Shown here piece after piece: positions 22,313-33,400 of a DNA stretch of 64,000 nucleotides. Made by a program: the position numbers and the translations under genes. The notes beneath the pieces were generated by a model that saw only the letters and a program-made list of their open reading frames with translations, made no database searches and was not told where the DNA came from. Position 1 is the stretch's first letter. Every line of letters begins with the position of its first letter. Source of the stretch: Agapetus fuscipes (taxonomy: Eukaryota; Arthropoda; Insecta; Trichoptera; Glossosomatidae); NCBI GenBank assembly GCA_951799405.1, contig OX637343.1:9774524-9838523 (forward strand), given 5' to 3'.

Positions 22313-23643
22313 CCTGGCCGGCCTGTAACTGTAATTCTGTTTCTATTCCGCTAGAGGTGGCCAGAGTCTGAATAGTTACTTTACGCCTTATCCTTGTTTC
22401 AATTCTTTTATATCCGTTTCTTCGTTAAATCGTCTGTAGTTAGAAAGTGAACAAAGATCTTCACAGTGTCATTTTGTTGTAAACAAAAAAACTCGGGTGA
22501 AAGAAACGACGAAACCTTTCCAGAAAGTTCGTAGCTTTCGGTGTATTCTGAAAAAGCAAAGCCGTGGCTCATCCGCAGCCTACAGTGAATTTTCCATACA
22601 TAAAGATCTATGATCCGTAGATTAGCCATGGATCATTTTTTTTGTAAATGACACAGTTTGAATCTTATTTTTTTATTATACCGATGATTACCTTTAGCTC
22701 AATGGTTTAAGGCTTGAAGATATAGGTTTATACCTGCACATTGGAACGAGCATGCGTCCTTCATTTATAAAAATAAAGACTTTAAAAATGCATATAGTTC
22801 AACCATGGAACGGAAATGACAAACAATACTGTAAAGAACTAATCGTAAAGGAAAAAGCAATAAAACAAATTTAATTATCGTAAAAACATGGAAATCCCGC
22901 CAAATGACGCAAAGCTTGTTTTGCAGTTTTTAGTACCAACTGTAAGCTATAAATATAACCATCAACAATAATATAAGGGTATTTGCAATATTAATTTGGT
23001 GAAAATTGTATAATAGCATATTAACAAGATCTTGATTTCAGGTCCAAAATAAAATTCTAGTATGATTTTTCATTTGGAAAATTTTTTGACCGGTTTCGAT
23101 ACGATAGGTCAACGGAATTTGTAGCCCCCGTGACGTCATTTTCTTGTATCCACAACGCTGCTAGTATTTGGGATAAAGAAAATGACGTCACATATGAAAA
23201 TTCAATCATAAGAGCGTTTTGGCGCGTAAATTCAAACATCATTTTTTGAAAATCTGAAATTTCCCTAACGTCGAATCAAGATTATCTACCTACCTATTAG
23301 TTTCATTTTCATTGATAAAGGTAGTAGGTACAATAATTCTATAGATATCATCTGAGCTGCAAAGATTCTGAGCTTGAAAAAAAACCCATCAGGGAACAAG
23401 GATAGGACTTTTGGACTAATTAGAAAGGACTCACCTCACTCCCTCTTGATCTTTTTGTAGTTTTGTTGTTCTTCCTATCGATGGCATGCGACTTTTGATT
23501 CAGTCAAAGAGACAACAGACGTCTCTTCTCACTCCAAGTCAAACAAGCACGAACCCACTGAACTTCAAACATTCAAACAGGGAGTATCGTTACATGGTGA
23601 GTAGTGAGTAGGTTTTTTTTTTAAATTAATAGAATTTATTTTA
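22313..23643. repeat. Dispersed repeats, no gene
   Basis: 22430-22600 recurs at about 42800-42860 and 43285-43330 (split there by an insertion), for example 'tttccagaaagtt'. 23380-23620 recurs at 55725-55915 ('catcagggaacaaggata', 'gacgtctcttc'). 22700-23330 shows nothing recognised. Confidence 0.5.
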
Positions 23644-23727
23644 TAGTCCAGTCGATAGCTCAGTTGGTAGAGTGCTTGCACCCCACGCCGAGAGCTTGGG
23701 TTTGAATGCCAGCAAGGGTGTCAGAAA
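23644..23727 (+). repeat. SINE B head only
   Basis: tRNA-like head 'cagtcgatagctcagttggt' to 'tcagaaatga', then unrelated sequence. The B box is degraded ('gggtttgaatgcc'). Confidence 0.75.
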
Positions 23728-23897
23728 TGATGAGCAGCAATGAGGGTAAGTCTTTCATGGCTAAGTCTCAAGACATGATCTTTCCAAAAATGTCTCTTGG
23801 ATCTGCTACATCTCATTATGCCCTATTCTGCACAGGTTTTTTTGTGTATGATTATTACTTAGGTACCTACCTCGTTTATCTTCTTGCATGTTGACAG

Positions 23898-24222
23898 CTC
23901 CAGTCGATAGCTCAGTTGGTAGAGTGCTTACATTCTATGCCGAGAGCTCGGGTTCGAATCCGACCAAGGTTGTCAGAAAATGATTTCCCATTCCAGTGTT
24001 TATTTCAAACCCAAAATTAAATACCGGCATGGTCTCACTCAGTCATCACAAGAAATGAGAACCTACCTCCCCGAGAGCTGGGAAACCCACACTTCAACTG
24101 AAGGGGTTAACGTAAGGTCGAATCCCTTACCTGTAAAAATAAATAAGTGCCACGAGCCATATGGGGTACAGGGAGAATGCGGCAAGGAGTAAAAATATAA
24201 TATGTGTAGCTCAGTTGGGTTT
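23898..24222 (+). repeat. tRNA-derived SINE B
   Basis: A box 'tagctcagttggtagag' and B box 'gggttcgaatcc' are both intact. Complete body and GC-poor end 'gtgtagctcagttgggt'. Confidence 0.88.
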
Positions 24223-24687
24223 TACTTACCTACTACGGTCAATTTATTTGTTTTTTTCCGTCATCAATACAAAAATATTTGAAATAAAATAATTCCTCGC
24301 TTTTTGTTTTTGTTATTATAGGATGTGTAATAGTGGAATAATCTGTTATCACCTCATAAAGGTCACTAAGATATAATTTAATTAAAAACTTACCCGATTT
24401 CTCAGAATAAAACATCAGCTTGGAAAATCGAGTTGTTTAATTAAAACATTCCTTATCCTATATGTATATAGTATGCATTAAAAGTGTCAGCGCTATATGT
24501 TTTAGTTCTCCAATCAGGTGATATATATCTTTGCTTAGTTTTTTGTATAAAATAAATCCTGACTGGGAACAGGTTATAATATTGTCCATTAATAGTTCAT
24601 AAATTGTTGTTTAAATGACTTATTGTTAATTACCCAGTGACATCTGTTAAGCCAGGGTCAAAGTTATTATCAATACGAAATTCGATA

Positions 24688-25012
24688 GGCTGGTCGATAG
24701 CTCAATTGATAGAGGCTTGCGTTCCATGTTGAAAGCTCGGATTTGATTCCCATCAGGGGTGTCAGAAATTATTTCCCATTTCGGTGTTTATTTCAAAACC
24801 CAAAATAAATACCGGCAAGGTTTACTCAGCCTTCATAACAAATAAGTACCAGCCCCCTCAGTTTCTGGAAAACCCCCACTTCAACTGAAGTGTTTGGCGC
24901 AAGGCCGGCCCCCTTACCTGTAAAAATAAATCAGTTCCTCTCGTCAGATGTGACCCCTTCAGGAAGAATGTGGCAAAAAGTTACACTATAGGTGTAGCTC
25001 AGTTGGGTTGTG
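24688..25012 (+). repeat. tRNA-derived SINE B
   Basis: Head 'ctggtcgatagctcaattga', body with 'ataccggcaaggtttactca', end 'gtgtagctcagttgggttg'. Confidence 0.85.
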
Positions 25013-25283
25013 TTGCATGCTTTAAAAACGCCAATTTGATTGCCACCATCTAGTCTGCTCGACCACAGAGTCAACAAAAGCGTTTTTCAAAGCAACCTGA
25101 GTTAAAGCAGGATTCATAAAATATGTTTATTTTACCATTGCACGTAGTCGGTCCCAAAATTCTGTAACTAGCACATTATTTTTAAATGTAGAACATTATT
25201 TTAAGAAAATTTTATTGAATTCCATTTTTGAATGTTTGACAATTATTTTAAAACAAAAAAACAGTCATTCGCTGCAATTTCTC

Positions 25284-26540
25284 ACGATAGAATGGACATT
25301 GAAAGAAAACCGAAAAGCTGTTTTAGTATTGCGCCGTTGTGGGCACTCGCCAAGTACCATTTTCAAGTTGCTCAAAAATTTAAATATTACACTTAGGTTT
25401 GTGTACCGTACTATTGATAGGTACAATTAAATCTCCAGTGTTGAGCACAAGAAAATAATTGGCCGGCCTCGCTCCGTACGAACACCAGCAGTGATCAAAA
25501 CGATGAAGGCGCTCATAGCATGAAATCCTGTCCGGAAAAAGAAGTTGATGGCTTTACAGATGGGTGTCAGAAAAAAAACCATCAAAAAGGTTTTAAACAA
25601 AGATCTTAGTCTACGAGCATACAAAAAAAGAGTTGGCTTTTATATTGAGCATTGATCAATATAAAAGACGTAGATGGCGTATGTTAGTTTTTTCTCATTT
25701 TAATGCACCTGCCAAATGTTTGGTGCTTGATCGCTGAATGACCGGTGCTTAGTAAACAACAACAAAATTCCTTCTTTGAAATCATGTATCAGTCATGTAT
25801 GTCCCTTGACTTATAGGTTGGTATGCGGCTGACCACCTATACTGTAAAAAATGGTTCACTTTCCCAATGTCACCCCTGTTTCAGGGAAGGACGGCAAGAG
25901 TTGCAGGGCTTATGTTCATTTGAGATTGGGTTTTTATATTGTAGGTCCACATGCGGCATGTGTTAGCGCAAAATTATACATGTCTGCTTGTGGGAATGCA
26001 TTTAATATAAATCTTAAATAAGATTTATCTTTGCAGCTTAGATTAGATAGAGTGTACGCTAGGAGCACTGAAGAAGCAGGAAAAAGAGTTCTGCGGGTGC
26101 AACATGGGCATCATCCATCATCAGTGATGGTCTTGTTGGTTGTATCTTATTACGGGCCAATTGAGGTAAATTTTTGCAAAAAAGGGATCAAAATCAGTGT
26201 GAAAGTGTACCAAGAGACGGTTTTGGATAAGATTGTCAAAGATCTGCCCAACACGCTATTTCCACACCATTTATTAGCACACAAAGCCAAGACCACTCAA
26301 GCCTGGTTTATCGTCAAAAAATCGACTTTATAAGACACAAAGATTGGCCTTCCTCCAGTCCGGACCTTCATCTTTTGGACTATACAATTTAGCAGGTCTT
26401 AGAGGCAAAGGTCTGTGCTAAACTCCATAAAAATTTAGGAAACCTGAATTTATTACATTTTTAAGAAAAACAGTCACTGAAATAGACATGAAAATGGTGC
26501 GCGCAGCGATAGACGTCTGGCCGCGCCGATAAAGGGCCTG
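25284..26540 (+). pseudogene. Mariner-family transposase, broken
   Basis: The N-terminal helix-turn-helix half is in one frame with stops ('ENRKAVLVLRRCGHSPSTI', then 'IGRPRSVRTPAV' and 'MGVRKKTIKKVLNKDLSLRA'). The catalytic half follows the family A insertion: 'SSVMVLLVVSYYGP', 'KVYQETVLDKIVKDLPN', 'AHKAKTTQAW', 'DWPSSSPDLHLLDY' and 'AAIDVWPRR'. The SPDL-x-x-LDY motif and the 'VSYYGP' block are typical of mariner transposases. The insertion replaces part of the central region. Confidence 0.88.
25800..26045 (+). repeat. Family A copy nested in the mariner
   Basis: Full unit from 'tcccttgacttataggttgg' to the 'tctttgcagcttagattaga' tail. Confidence 0.88.
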
Positions 26541-26681
26541 TTTTAAAAATAGGGGATGTCATTTTTAATAATTTTAATTTCTTGTTAAATGTACTTTAAA
26601 TTGGTATCCAATTTATTAAAAATTAATTCGTACTTTTGTTTTTATCATTATTTTCATTTGTGACAGAACTTTGGGACCGAC

Positions 26682-26943
26682 TAGTAAAAAAAACAAGCAA
26701 TACATTTTTGTTAAAAAAAAGTTTATTATTTAAATTAATACTTATCTTAGTAAATTAATACAAAATAATAATATTCTATACCTACATGATTTCTGGGCAT
26801 TTCAGGAAGTGCCTTTACATATGAGACATAAAGAACCAAAGGGGGAAATCTAGAAATATTTTTAAAAATGTGATATGTACTACATCCGGAATCACAGAGA
26901 ATTTAATTTCCTGTGCCTCTGTATAATTATCTCGCTAAAAAAC
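26682..26943. other. AT-rich spacer
   Basis: No feature recognised. Confidence 0.3.
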
Positions 26944-27262
26944 ACCTCTGAGCTGCACATACAGTGTAACTTCTTGCCTGCGTTATCCCCGAAGGCGTCG
27001 CATGAGCCGATTCAGGACCTACTTAGTTTTACGGGGGGCGGCCGGCCACACCAACCACACCATTTGAAGTGGGGGTTTCCCAGCTCCCGAGGGGGTTGGT
27101 GTTCATTTTTTGTGAAGGCTGAGCAAACCTTGCCGGTATTCTATTTAGGGTTTGAAATAAACACCGAAACGGGAAATCAATTCTGACACACTCGGTGGGA
27201 TTCAAATCCGAGCTCTCGGCATGGAATGCAAGCACTCTACCAACTGAGCTATTGACTAGACT
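26944..27262 (-). repeat. tRNA-derived SINE B
   Basis: Complete antisense copy. The head region reads 'actctaccaactgagctatt' on plus, and the body has 'gggggtttcccagctcccga'. Confidence 0.88.
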
Positions 27263-27330
27263 CTGATCTCACTTCTGAAACAAATCCTTTATTTTCGTCT
27301 TTGGTTCTTTACGACTCATATAACTTTCTG

Positions 27331-27467
27331 CATAATGGACTCAGCACAAACTTGCGTGTAGCAGCCAAGCGCATAGTATTTGTTTGCTTTTTCCCTAGCA
27401 ACGTGGCCGTGTGACAACACTGCTTTATTGTCTATGGAATTTGTGCTGAGTCCATTCTGCAATTGAT
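27331..27467. repeat. Foldback repeat (family G)
   Basis: 'ataatggactcagcacaaa' at 27334 is inverted at 27441-27460. The spacer has 'ttccctagcaacgtggccg'. Related copies lie at 955, 34312, 59685 and 61925. Confidence 0.6.
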
Positions 27468-27577
27468 CTGCGACATTTACAAACATGGAATGGTCTAAAT
27501 TTATATACAATCTTCATACATTTACAATTATTTAGTTTAATTTTGAAGTTTTGTAATAATAATTTGACCAAATTTAT

Positions 27578-27780
27578 GTGTTCCTTGACTAATAGGTTGG
27601 TGTGAGGGTGACACCCCATGCTGCACAAACTTGTTTCAGTTTTGCCAATGCCACGCCGGTTTCAAGGAAAGGCGGCAGGAATTGCAAAGTTTGTGTTCAT
27701 GTGAGGATTGCTTTATTTTAAGCGTGAACTCATATGTGCCAGCTTGTTGATATACCTTTAACTTAGATTTTAGATTATAG
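27578..27780 (+). repeat. Family A copy (older subfamily)
   Basis: From 'tgttccttgactaataggtt' to 'gatatacctttaacttagat'. Confidence 0.75.
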
Positions 27781-28054
27781 GAAATTCAGTTCTAAAGGAT
27801 TAATAACATGAGTTCATTGTTATTTATTTCATTTTATATGTTTTTTATGTCTAAAGCTGATGGATTGAATTCTCATTTGTCGTTATCAATATTTTTAAAT
27901 CATGTTATTGTTTTGGATTTTTGCCCATTGCAAATGAAATGCATAAAAAGAAGTCGTAAAATATTAATGTCTTTTTTTGTTTTTTTGAGTTTTTTCACAA
28001 TACTTCGAGTATTGTGAAAAAACTCTCTCGAAAATATTTCTCATAAACAAATAC

Positions 28055-28170
28055 CAGCCCATGGTCTAATGGTTAAAACCCCGAGCTCGTAATTGGAAGG
28101 TCGTGGGTTCGATTCTAGGCGGAGCACAGAAAAGTATTGTTTGCTAACCAAATAAATCATCTTAATATTT
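28055..28170 (+). repeat. SINE C, internally deleted
   Basis: tRNA-like head 'ccatggtctaatggttaaaa' and B box 'gtgggttcgattc', then a jump to the tail 'accaaataaatcatctta'. Confidence 0.75.
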
Positions 28171-28814
28171 TTAAAATCTCATCACCATTCCACTACTTCC
28201 TCTTGGAAGAACATCCAAAATATGGAAAGACAGCTGGGAGTGAACATCACATGGGAGAAGCAACTCGAAACAAACTGACGAGGGGTGGAAGACAGCTGAC
28301 TGTAAATTTTGAAGATAGGATGGAATAAAACATGGCGGTGACTGAACAGCTGATCGTTGTTCCATATAGAATGGATCAGCTGTTTGTTTTATTCCGTCTT
28401 CTTCAAATAGATGGTAATATAGGGTAAGATCTGTTGATGGTCGTCCAGACTTCCCCCCCGCAGATGGACTAAACCAAGAAAAAGAAGTTGATTTAAAATA
28501 TTTCAATAGTTAAACAATTTGGAATTACACAATTTTTTCATGAAAAGCACTAAGCTGATTTCAGCTACTGGCATGTGTGTTTAATTTTCATATTTGGTTA
28601 AGTATAAAAATAATTAAATTAGTCGGCTAGCAGGCAGGATCTTGAATCTGTTGTTGCTCGCTGTAACAAAAAAGAAAAAAATTATGTAAGGTTGACTGAT
28701 TGTTCGGTTAATCAAAGCTCCACTTTATTGACATTTTTTTAAATTAGGATTTGAAACAGATTTTTCTGTCAGAACGGGAAGGCCAATATCATTATTGAAT
28801 TTTAAATGCTCTAT
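28171..28814. other. No gene supported
   Basis: An antisense frame of 111 codons at 28171-28506 matches no family that I know and lacks coding character. 'gaacagctgatcg' and 'tggatcagctgtttg' form a weak inverted pair near 28345-28385. Confidence 0.4.
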
Positions 28815-29030
28815 TGTTTGTGAGAAAGTATAATTTTTTTTTTTTTTATATATTTTCACAAGGAGAGCATTTATTTCACCTCAAGTACTTTTGACTTGGT
28901 TACTTTATTTTCAAGGCAACACTGTTACAAAATTGACAAAATAAAAACCATAGAGAAATGAGAAGGATGAGTTACGACAAAGAGGTACAATTAGTAATAA
29001 TAAAGGCGAAGCAGCAGGAATCTGAACATT
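28815..29030. mobile_element. Non-coding repeat family F
   Basis: Contains 'gagaaagtataa', 'caaaattgacaaaataaaaa' and 'agagaaatgagaagg'. The complement of 60234-60487 has the same blocks in the same order. Confidence 0.65.
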
Positions 29031-29413
29031 GACCAAACTATAAGAATTACAATTTTTATGTTTATGAATTTCCAAAGTCTCAAGGGCAATTAGTTGTCTC
29101 TAACACCATTATTATTAAAGGAATGGTAATTTTCGATGCAGTGGTCGGCCATCATTGAATAACCAGACAAAACCCTAAATGCCCTTTTATGTTCTTTTAA
29201 CCTAACATTGATAAACCTAGAGGTTTTCCCTACATCAATTGTTCATGCCTATTTTTTTAAACATTGTTTCTTGATTTATAGATTGGCATGAGGCTGACCG
29301 TCCGTACTGTAAAATTTGCTTCACATTGGTCAATGTCACTTCTGTTTCACAGGAAAGGGCAGCAATCTGGTGTGCGCCTCATCTAGAAGTTGTCTCCAAC
29401 TTTCCCTTGGACA
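29031..29413. other. Spacer with family A fragment
   Basis: 29270-29372 is a diverged 5' part of family A ('gcatgaggctgaccgtccgt'). The rest shows nothing. Confidence 0.45.
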
Positions 29414-29712
29414 GGTCCGTAGTCCGTAGTGGCAACACTTCGGACTCGTAAATGGAAGGTTGTGGATTCGAATCCCGGCAGAGCACAAAAATATACCATT
29501 TATATTTCGAATGTGCTCTTTGCTGAGTTGAAAAATTCATAAACCTTTACCAAAGACCGGTCACTGAAAGGTACATCCAACCTTACAACAACTGGGTCTT
29601 GCTTGAGAATTGGCGCTTTCTACAGCGACGACCAAGCTCGCAGAGGGCTCTTGAGGTGTGATACACACAAAAAAACAGCGCTCACCAAATAAATCATCCT
29701 AATATTATTATT
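29414..29712 (+). repeat. tRNA-derived SINE C
   Basis: Complete copy: head 'gtccgtagtccgtagtggca', B box 'gtggattcgaatccc', tail 'ctcttgaggtgtgatacac' and ATT repeat. Confidence 0.88.
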
Positions 29713-30095
29713 CCCTCCCTATCACCATTGCCACGTATTGGTCACACTCAGAGCTTGCAAGTCCCTTTCCTCCGCATTCCTTCTACTCAGCTTTGGCCTC
29801 CCGACACTTCATGCCACTGGGTTTTGTGTGATGATGGAGCGGAGAAATTCATCGCCATGGAGTTTGCAGCGCCTCAAACACTATCCCATCGCCGCGTATT
29901 TCGCACTTGGCGGGAGATTGGATTGACATTTTTCATGAAATGCATTGTCACTTCGACACTTCTCAACGTACTGACCTCAAACTGGTCTCGTTGCGTAGGG
30001 GAAAGGTCAGAAAAAAGGACTATGATATGTCGAAAGTCCATCTGGTCGTGAGAGCCTCAGTACACTTATTTTGTGGACAAGGCTCGTAGAGCCTT
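29713..30095. other. Unassigned region next to nicastrin 3' end
   Basis: Moderately GC-rich, with overlapping plus-strand frames (29728-30089). No conserved family recognised. It could be older repeat material. Confidence 0.35.
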
Positions 30096-30101
30096 TTTAT
30101 T
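30096..30101 (-). terminator. Candidate nicastrin poly(A) signal
   Basis: AATAAA on the minus strand, about 100 nt downstream of the nicastrin stop at 30202-30204. Position and sequence suit a cleavage/polyadenylation signal, but no transcript end is visible from DNA alone. Confidence 0.5.
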
Positions 30102-30201
30102 GTTGACGTATCGTTCCTATTTACGATGTGTCCCGATGTTGTGTTAAAATATGCCATTGGAATATTAGAAAGCAAAGTATTAAAACTGTGGTTAGATATA
30201 C

Positions 30202-30413
30202 TCACGGCCCTGTCTCTTGCACTCCATCTAACACGGTACTGACATGCTTCTTCCCGACGTAGAGGAGGAAGGCAGAGAGGATGAGGGTGATGACTCCGGC
30301 GATCAGCGTTCTCGCTTCCGCTGCCCGGGCAGGACGCAGCAGGATTCTGGCACTCATGGAGCGCCACACGGACTCTGTCCAGGTGGAATACTTGCCGGAT
30401 GCAAAGTCATAAT
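30202..30413 (-). CDS. NCSTN: Nicastrin exon 14 (membrane span, stop)
   Basis: Encodes 'YDFASGKYSTWTESVW', a membrane span 'LIAGVITLILSAFLLYVG' and ends 'VQETGP' at TGA 30204-30202. The stop overlaps a GTGAGT sequence, so an unseen alternative 3' exon cannot be excluded. Confidence 0.88.
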
Positions 30414-33400
30414 CTGTAAAATAGGGTGGATAAGATTGATGTCACCGTCATTGAAATAATCTAATCTAATCTAATCTAAGTTGCAAAGATATATATAACA
30501 TTAAGGATTCACATTATAGGCATTTTCATAAGCAGACACGTACAAGTTCGCGCTTGCACATGCCGCATGTGGATTTACAATATAAAAACCCGAATCTCAA
30601 ATGAACATACACCCTGCAACTCTTGCCCACCTTCCATGAAACAGGGGTGACATTGGCAAAGTGAACCTTCTTCTACAGCATGGTTGGTCAGCCACATACT
30701 AACCTATAAGTCAAGGAACATACACTACAAATTACATTTTAGAAATAAACAAATATTAATATGTATAAACATTAAAAACAAATACAAAGTACAAAATTCT
30801 AATTTAAAAGTTTAAATTTTTTTTAAATTTTGAGAAACCATAGCCCTAGCCGCCAGCTTTACAGATCAACCGCCATTTCTTTCTGTCCTTACATACTTCA
30901 TTGGAATAAAACAACCATAAAATTGAAATCATTGAGGGGGGCAGGGATAAAAGCGCAATTTAATCAATTTCAAGAATGGCCGTCACATTGAAATTGCCAA
31001 TGCTGGGGATATGGAAAAAATCACAATTTCAAAAATGACCGTCAAATTGAAAGGCCAGATTTATATGTTTTAAAAAGGGCCGGGCCATGTGTTTGACATG
31101 CTTGAATTAGAGCCTCACTACGGCAGACATTATCGTAGATCAGCCCTTGAAAATTATATAGAGAATACTTGACTGCCCGATCAGATGTTCACATGCAGAC
31201 ATGTTTTATGGCCTGCTATCTACTGATACGATTGCTAGATAAGTGGAGAATCTTCACCCAGGTCACGTTATGAAATGAGTCTAGAGTTAGAAATTGTTAA
31301 GGCACATTACAGAATAAGACAGCTAGAAGTGCTATGCATTACAAATAATTTTACATACCTGGCTCAGAGAATGCAGGACTGACTGCGAGTGTGTGGTTGA
31401 TACTGGAACGGATGCAAGCTCCTTCACCATGCCATCCAGATATCCATTGGTAGAATATCTGAAACACAAAGAGCCATTGAAAGAAGGATGCTAGGAATCA
31501 GCCTCAGAGACAGGGTTCTGAACCAGGAGATCCATAGACGCACTGGTGTTATCGCACATGGCTCGCTTAAAGTGGCGCTGGGCAGATCACGTCGCAAGAT
31601 AGAACCACATTAGGTGGCCGAAAGTAATTGTCCGACGGTGACTCCAACGATGTCCAAGCGGAAAGTGGTGAGACCACAACTGTGGTGGCTGGATGATCTA
31701 ATCTAATCTAAGTTGCAAAGATATGTAACATTAAGGATTCACATTATATGCATTTTCAAAAACAGACACGTATAAGTTTGCGCTAACACATGCCGCATGT
31801 GGACCTACAATTAAAAACCCAATCTAAAATGAATATAAGCCCTTCAACTCTTGCCGACCTCCCTGAAATAGGGGTGACATTGGCAAACGTGTACCATGTT
31901 TTACAGTATGGGTGGTCAGCCTCATACCTACCTATAAGTCAAGGAATGACATCAAGAGAAATACATGCAACAAGATTTTTTTGGATCAAGAATATTGTAG
32001 ACTGTTTCTCACTCTCAGTCCTGTATTAATTATGTCCATAAATAAATCAACAACAAGTTTAAGATTTAAAATGTAAAGAGAATTCATTACCATTTCATTA
32101 TCATCGGTAGCGTGGCATTCGTCTTTGGTTCTGTTGACGTCGGTGGCAACAAACATGGCCGCTATCTGCTGTGTCATGTGCAAGGACATGGGGATCCACG
32201 AGGAGCCAGACACGCCCACGTAGAGGGCGGGGGCGGGGAGGGGGGCGGAGCCTGGCGCCTGCATGGAGGGGGAGGTGGCGGCCAACAGGAGGGGACACGA
32301 AGAGGACTCCAGGTAGCAGTGGAGCACCTCGTCTACCTGGGAATCATACAAGAAATCAATGATGCTGTGGTATGTATAGATTTTTGATATTAGTTAAATG
32401 AGAAACTACTCCTTGACTGATAGGTTGGTATGCGGCTGACCACCCATACTGTAAAAAATGGTTCACTTTGCCAATGTCACCCCTGCTTCAGGGAAGGTCG
32501 GCAAGAGTTGCAGGGCTTATGTTCATTTGAGATTGGGGTTTTTATATTGTAGGTCCACATGCAGCATGTGTAAGCGCGAAATTATGCATGTCTGCTTGTG
32601 GGAATGCATTTAATATGAATCTCAAATGATACATATCTTTGCAGCTTTGCAAGACCGGTCGATAGCTCAGTTGGTAGAGTGCTTGCATTCCATGCCGTGA
32701 GCTCGGGTTCGAATCCCACCGAGCGCGAGGGTGTCAGAAATGATTTCCCGTTTCGGTGTTTATTTCAAACCCCAAAATAATAATGCCGGCAAGGTATACT
32801 CAGCCTTCACAAGAAATGAGTACCAGCTCTCTCGGGAGCTGGGAAAACACCACTTCAATTGAAGTGGTTGGCGTAAGGCCGGCCCCCTTACCTGTAAAAA
32901 TAAATAGGTTCAACTCGCCACATTCGACCCCTTCGGGGATAACGCGGCAAGAAGTTACACTATATGTGTAGCTTAGTTGCGTTTTTTTTTTTTTTTGCGT
33001 TGCAGCTTAGATTTAGATTTAGATTAGATATGCACAGATGAAAGATGAATTAGGGCCATTTCAGACACAGTGCATTCTGCCCGAATTGTCTATGGATTGC
33101 CGGACAAACTGTGTGAAATCTCTAATCTCTGATCTAAGTTGCAAAGATATGTAACATTGAGGATTCACATTACATGCATTCTCACAAGCAGACACGTACA
33201 AGTTTGCGCTTGCACAAGCCGCAGGTGAAAATACAACATAAAAACCCAAATCTCAAATGGACATACACCCTGCAACTCTTGTCGACCTTCCCTGAAACAG
33301 GGGTGACATTGGCAAAGTGAACCATTTTCTACAGCATGGTTGGTCAGCCACATACCAACCTATAAGTCAAGAAACATAGACAACAAATTATATTTTAGAA

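Larger units (their letters stand above)
25147..26681 (+). mobile_element. Mariner-type transposon, inactivated
   Basis: Terminal inverted repeats GTCGGTCCCAAAATTCTGT (left) and GTCGGTCCCAAAGTTCTGT (right, complemented), with TA at 25145-25146 and 26682-26683. Length is 1.5 kb including a nested family A copy at 25800-26045; without it the element is about 1.29 kb, normal for mariner. Confidence 0.9.

Noticed and set aside
22680..22745. tRNA-like 'tttagctcaatggtttaa'
   Set aside because: No B box and no clover-leaf closure; probably a chance match or very old SINE head.
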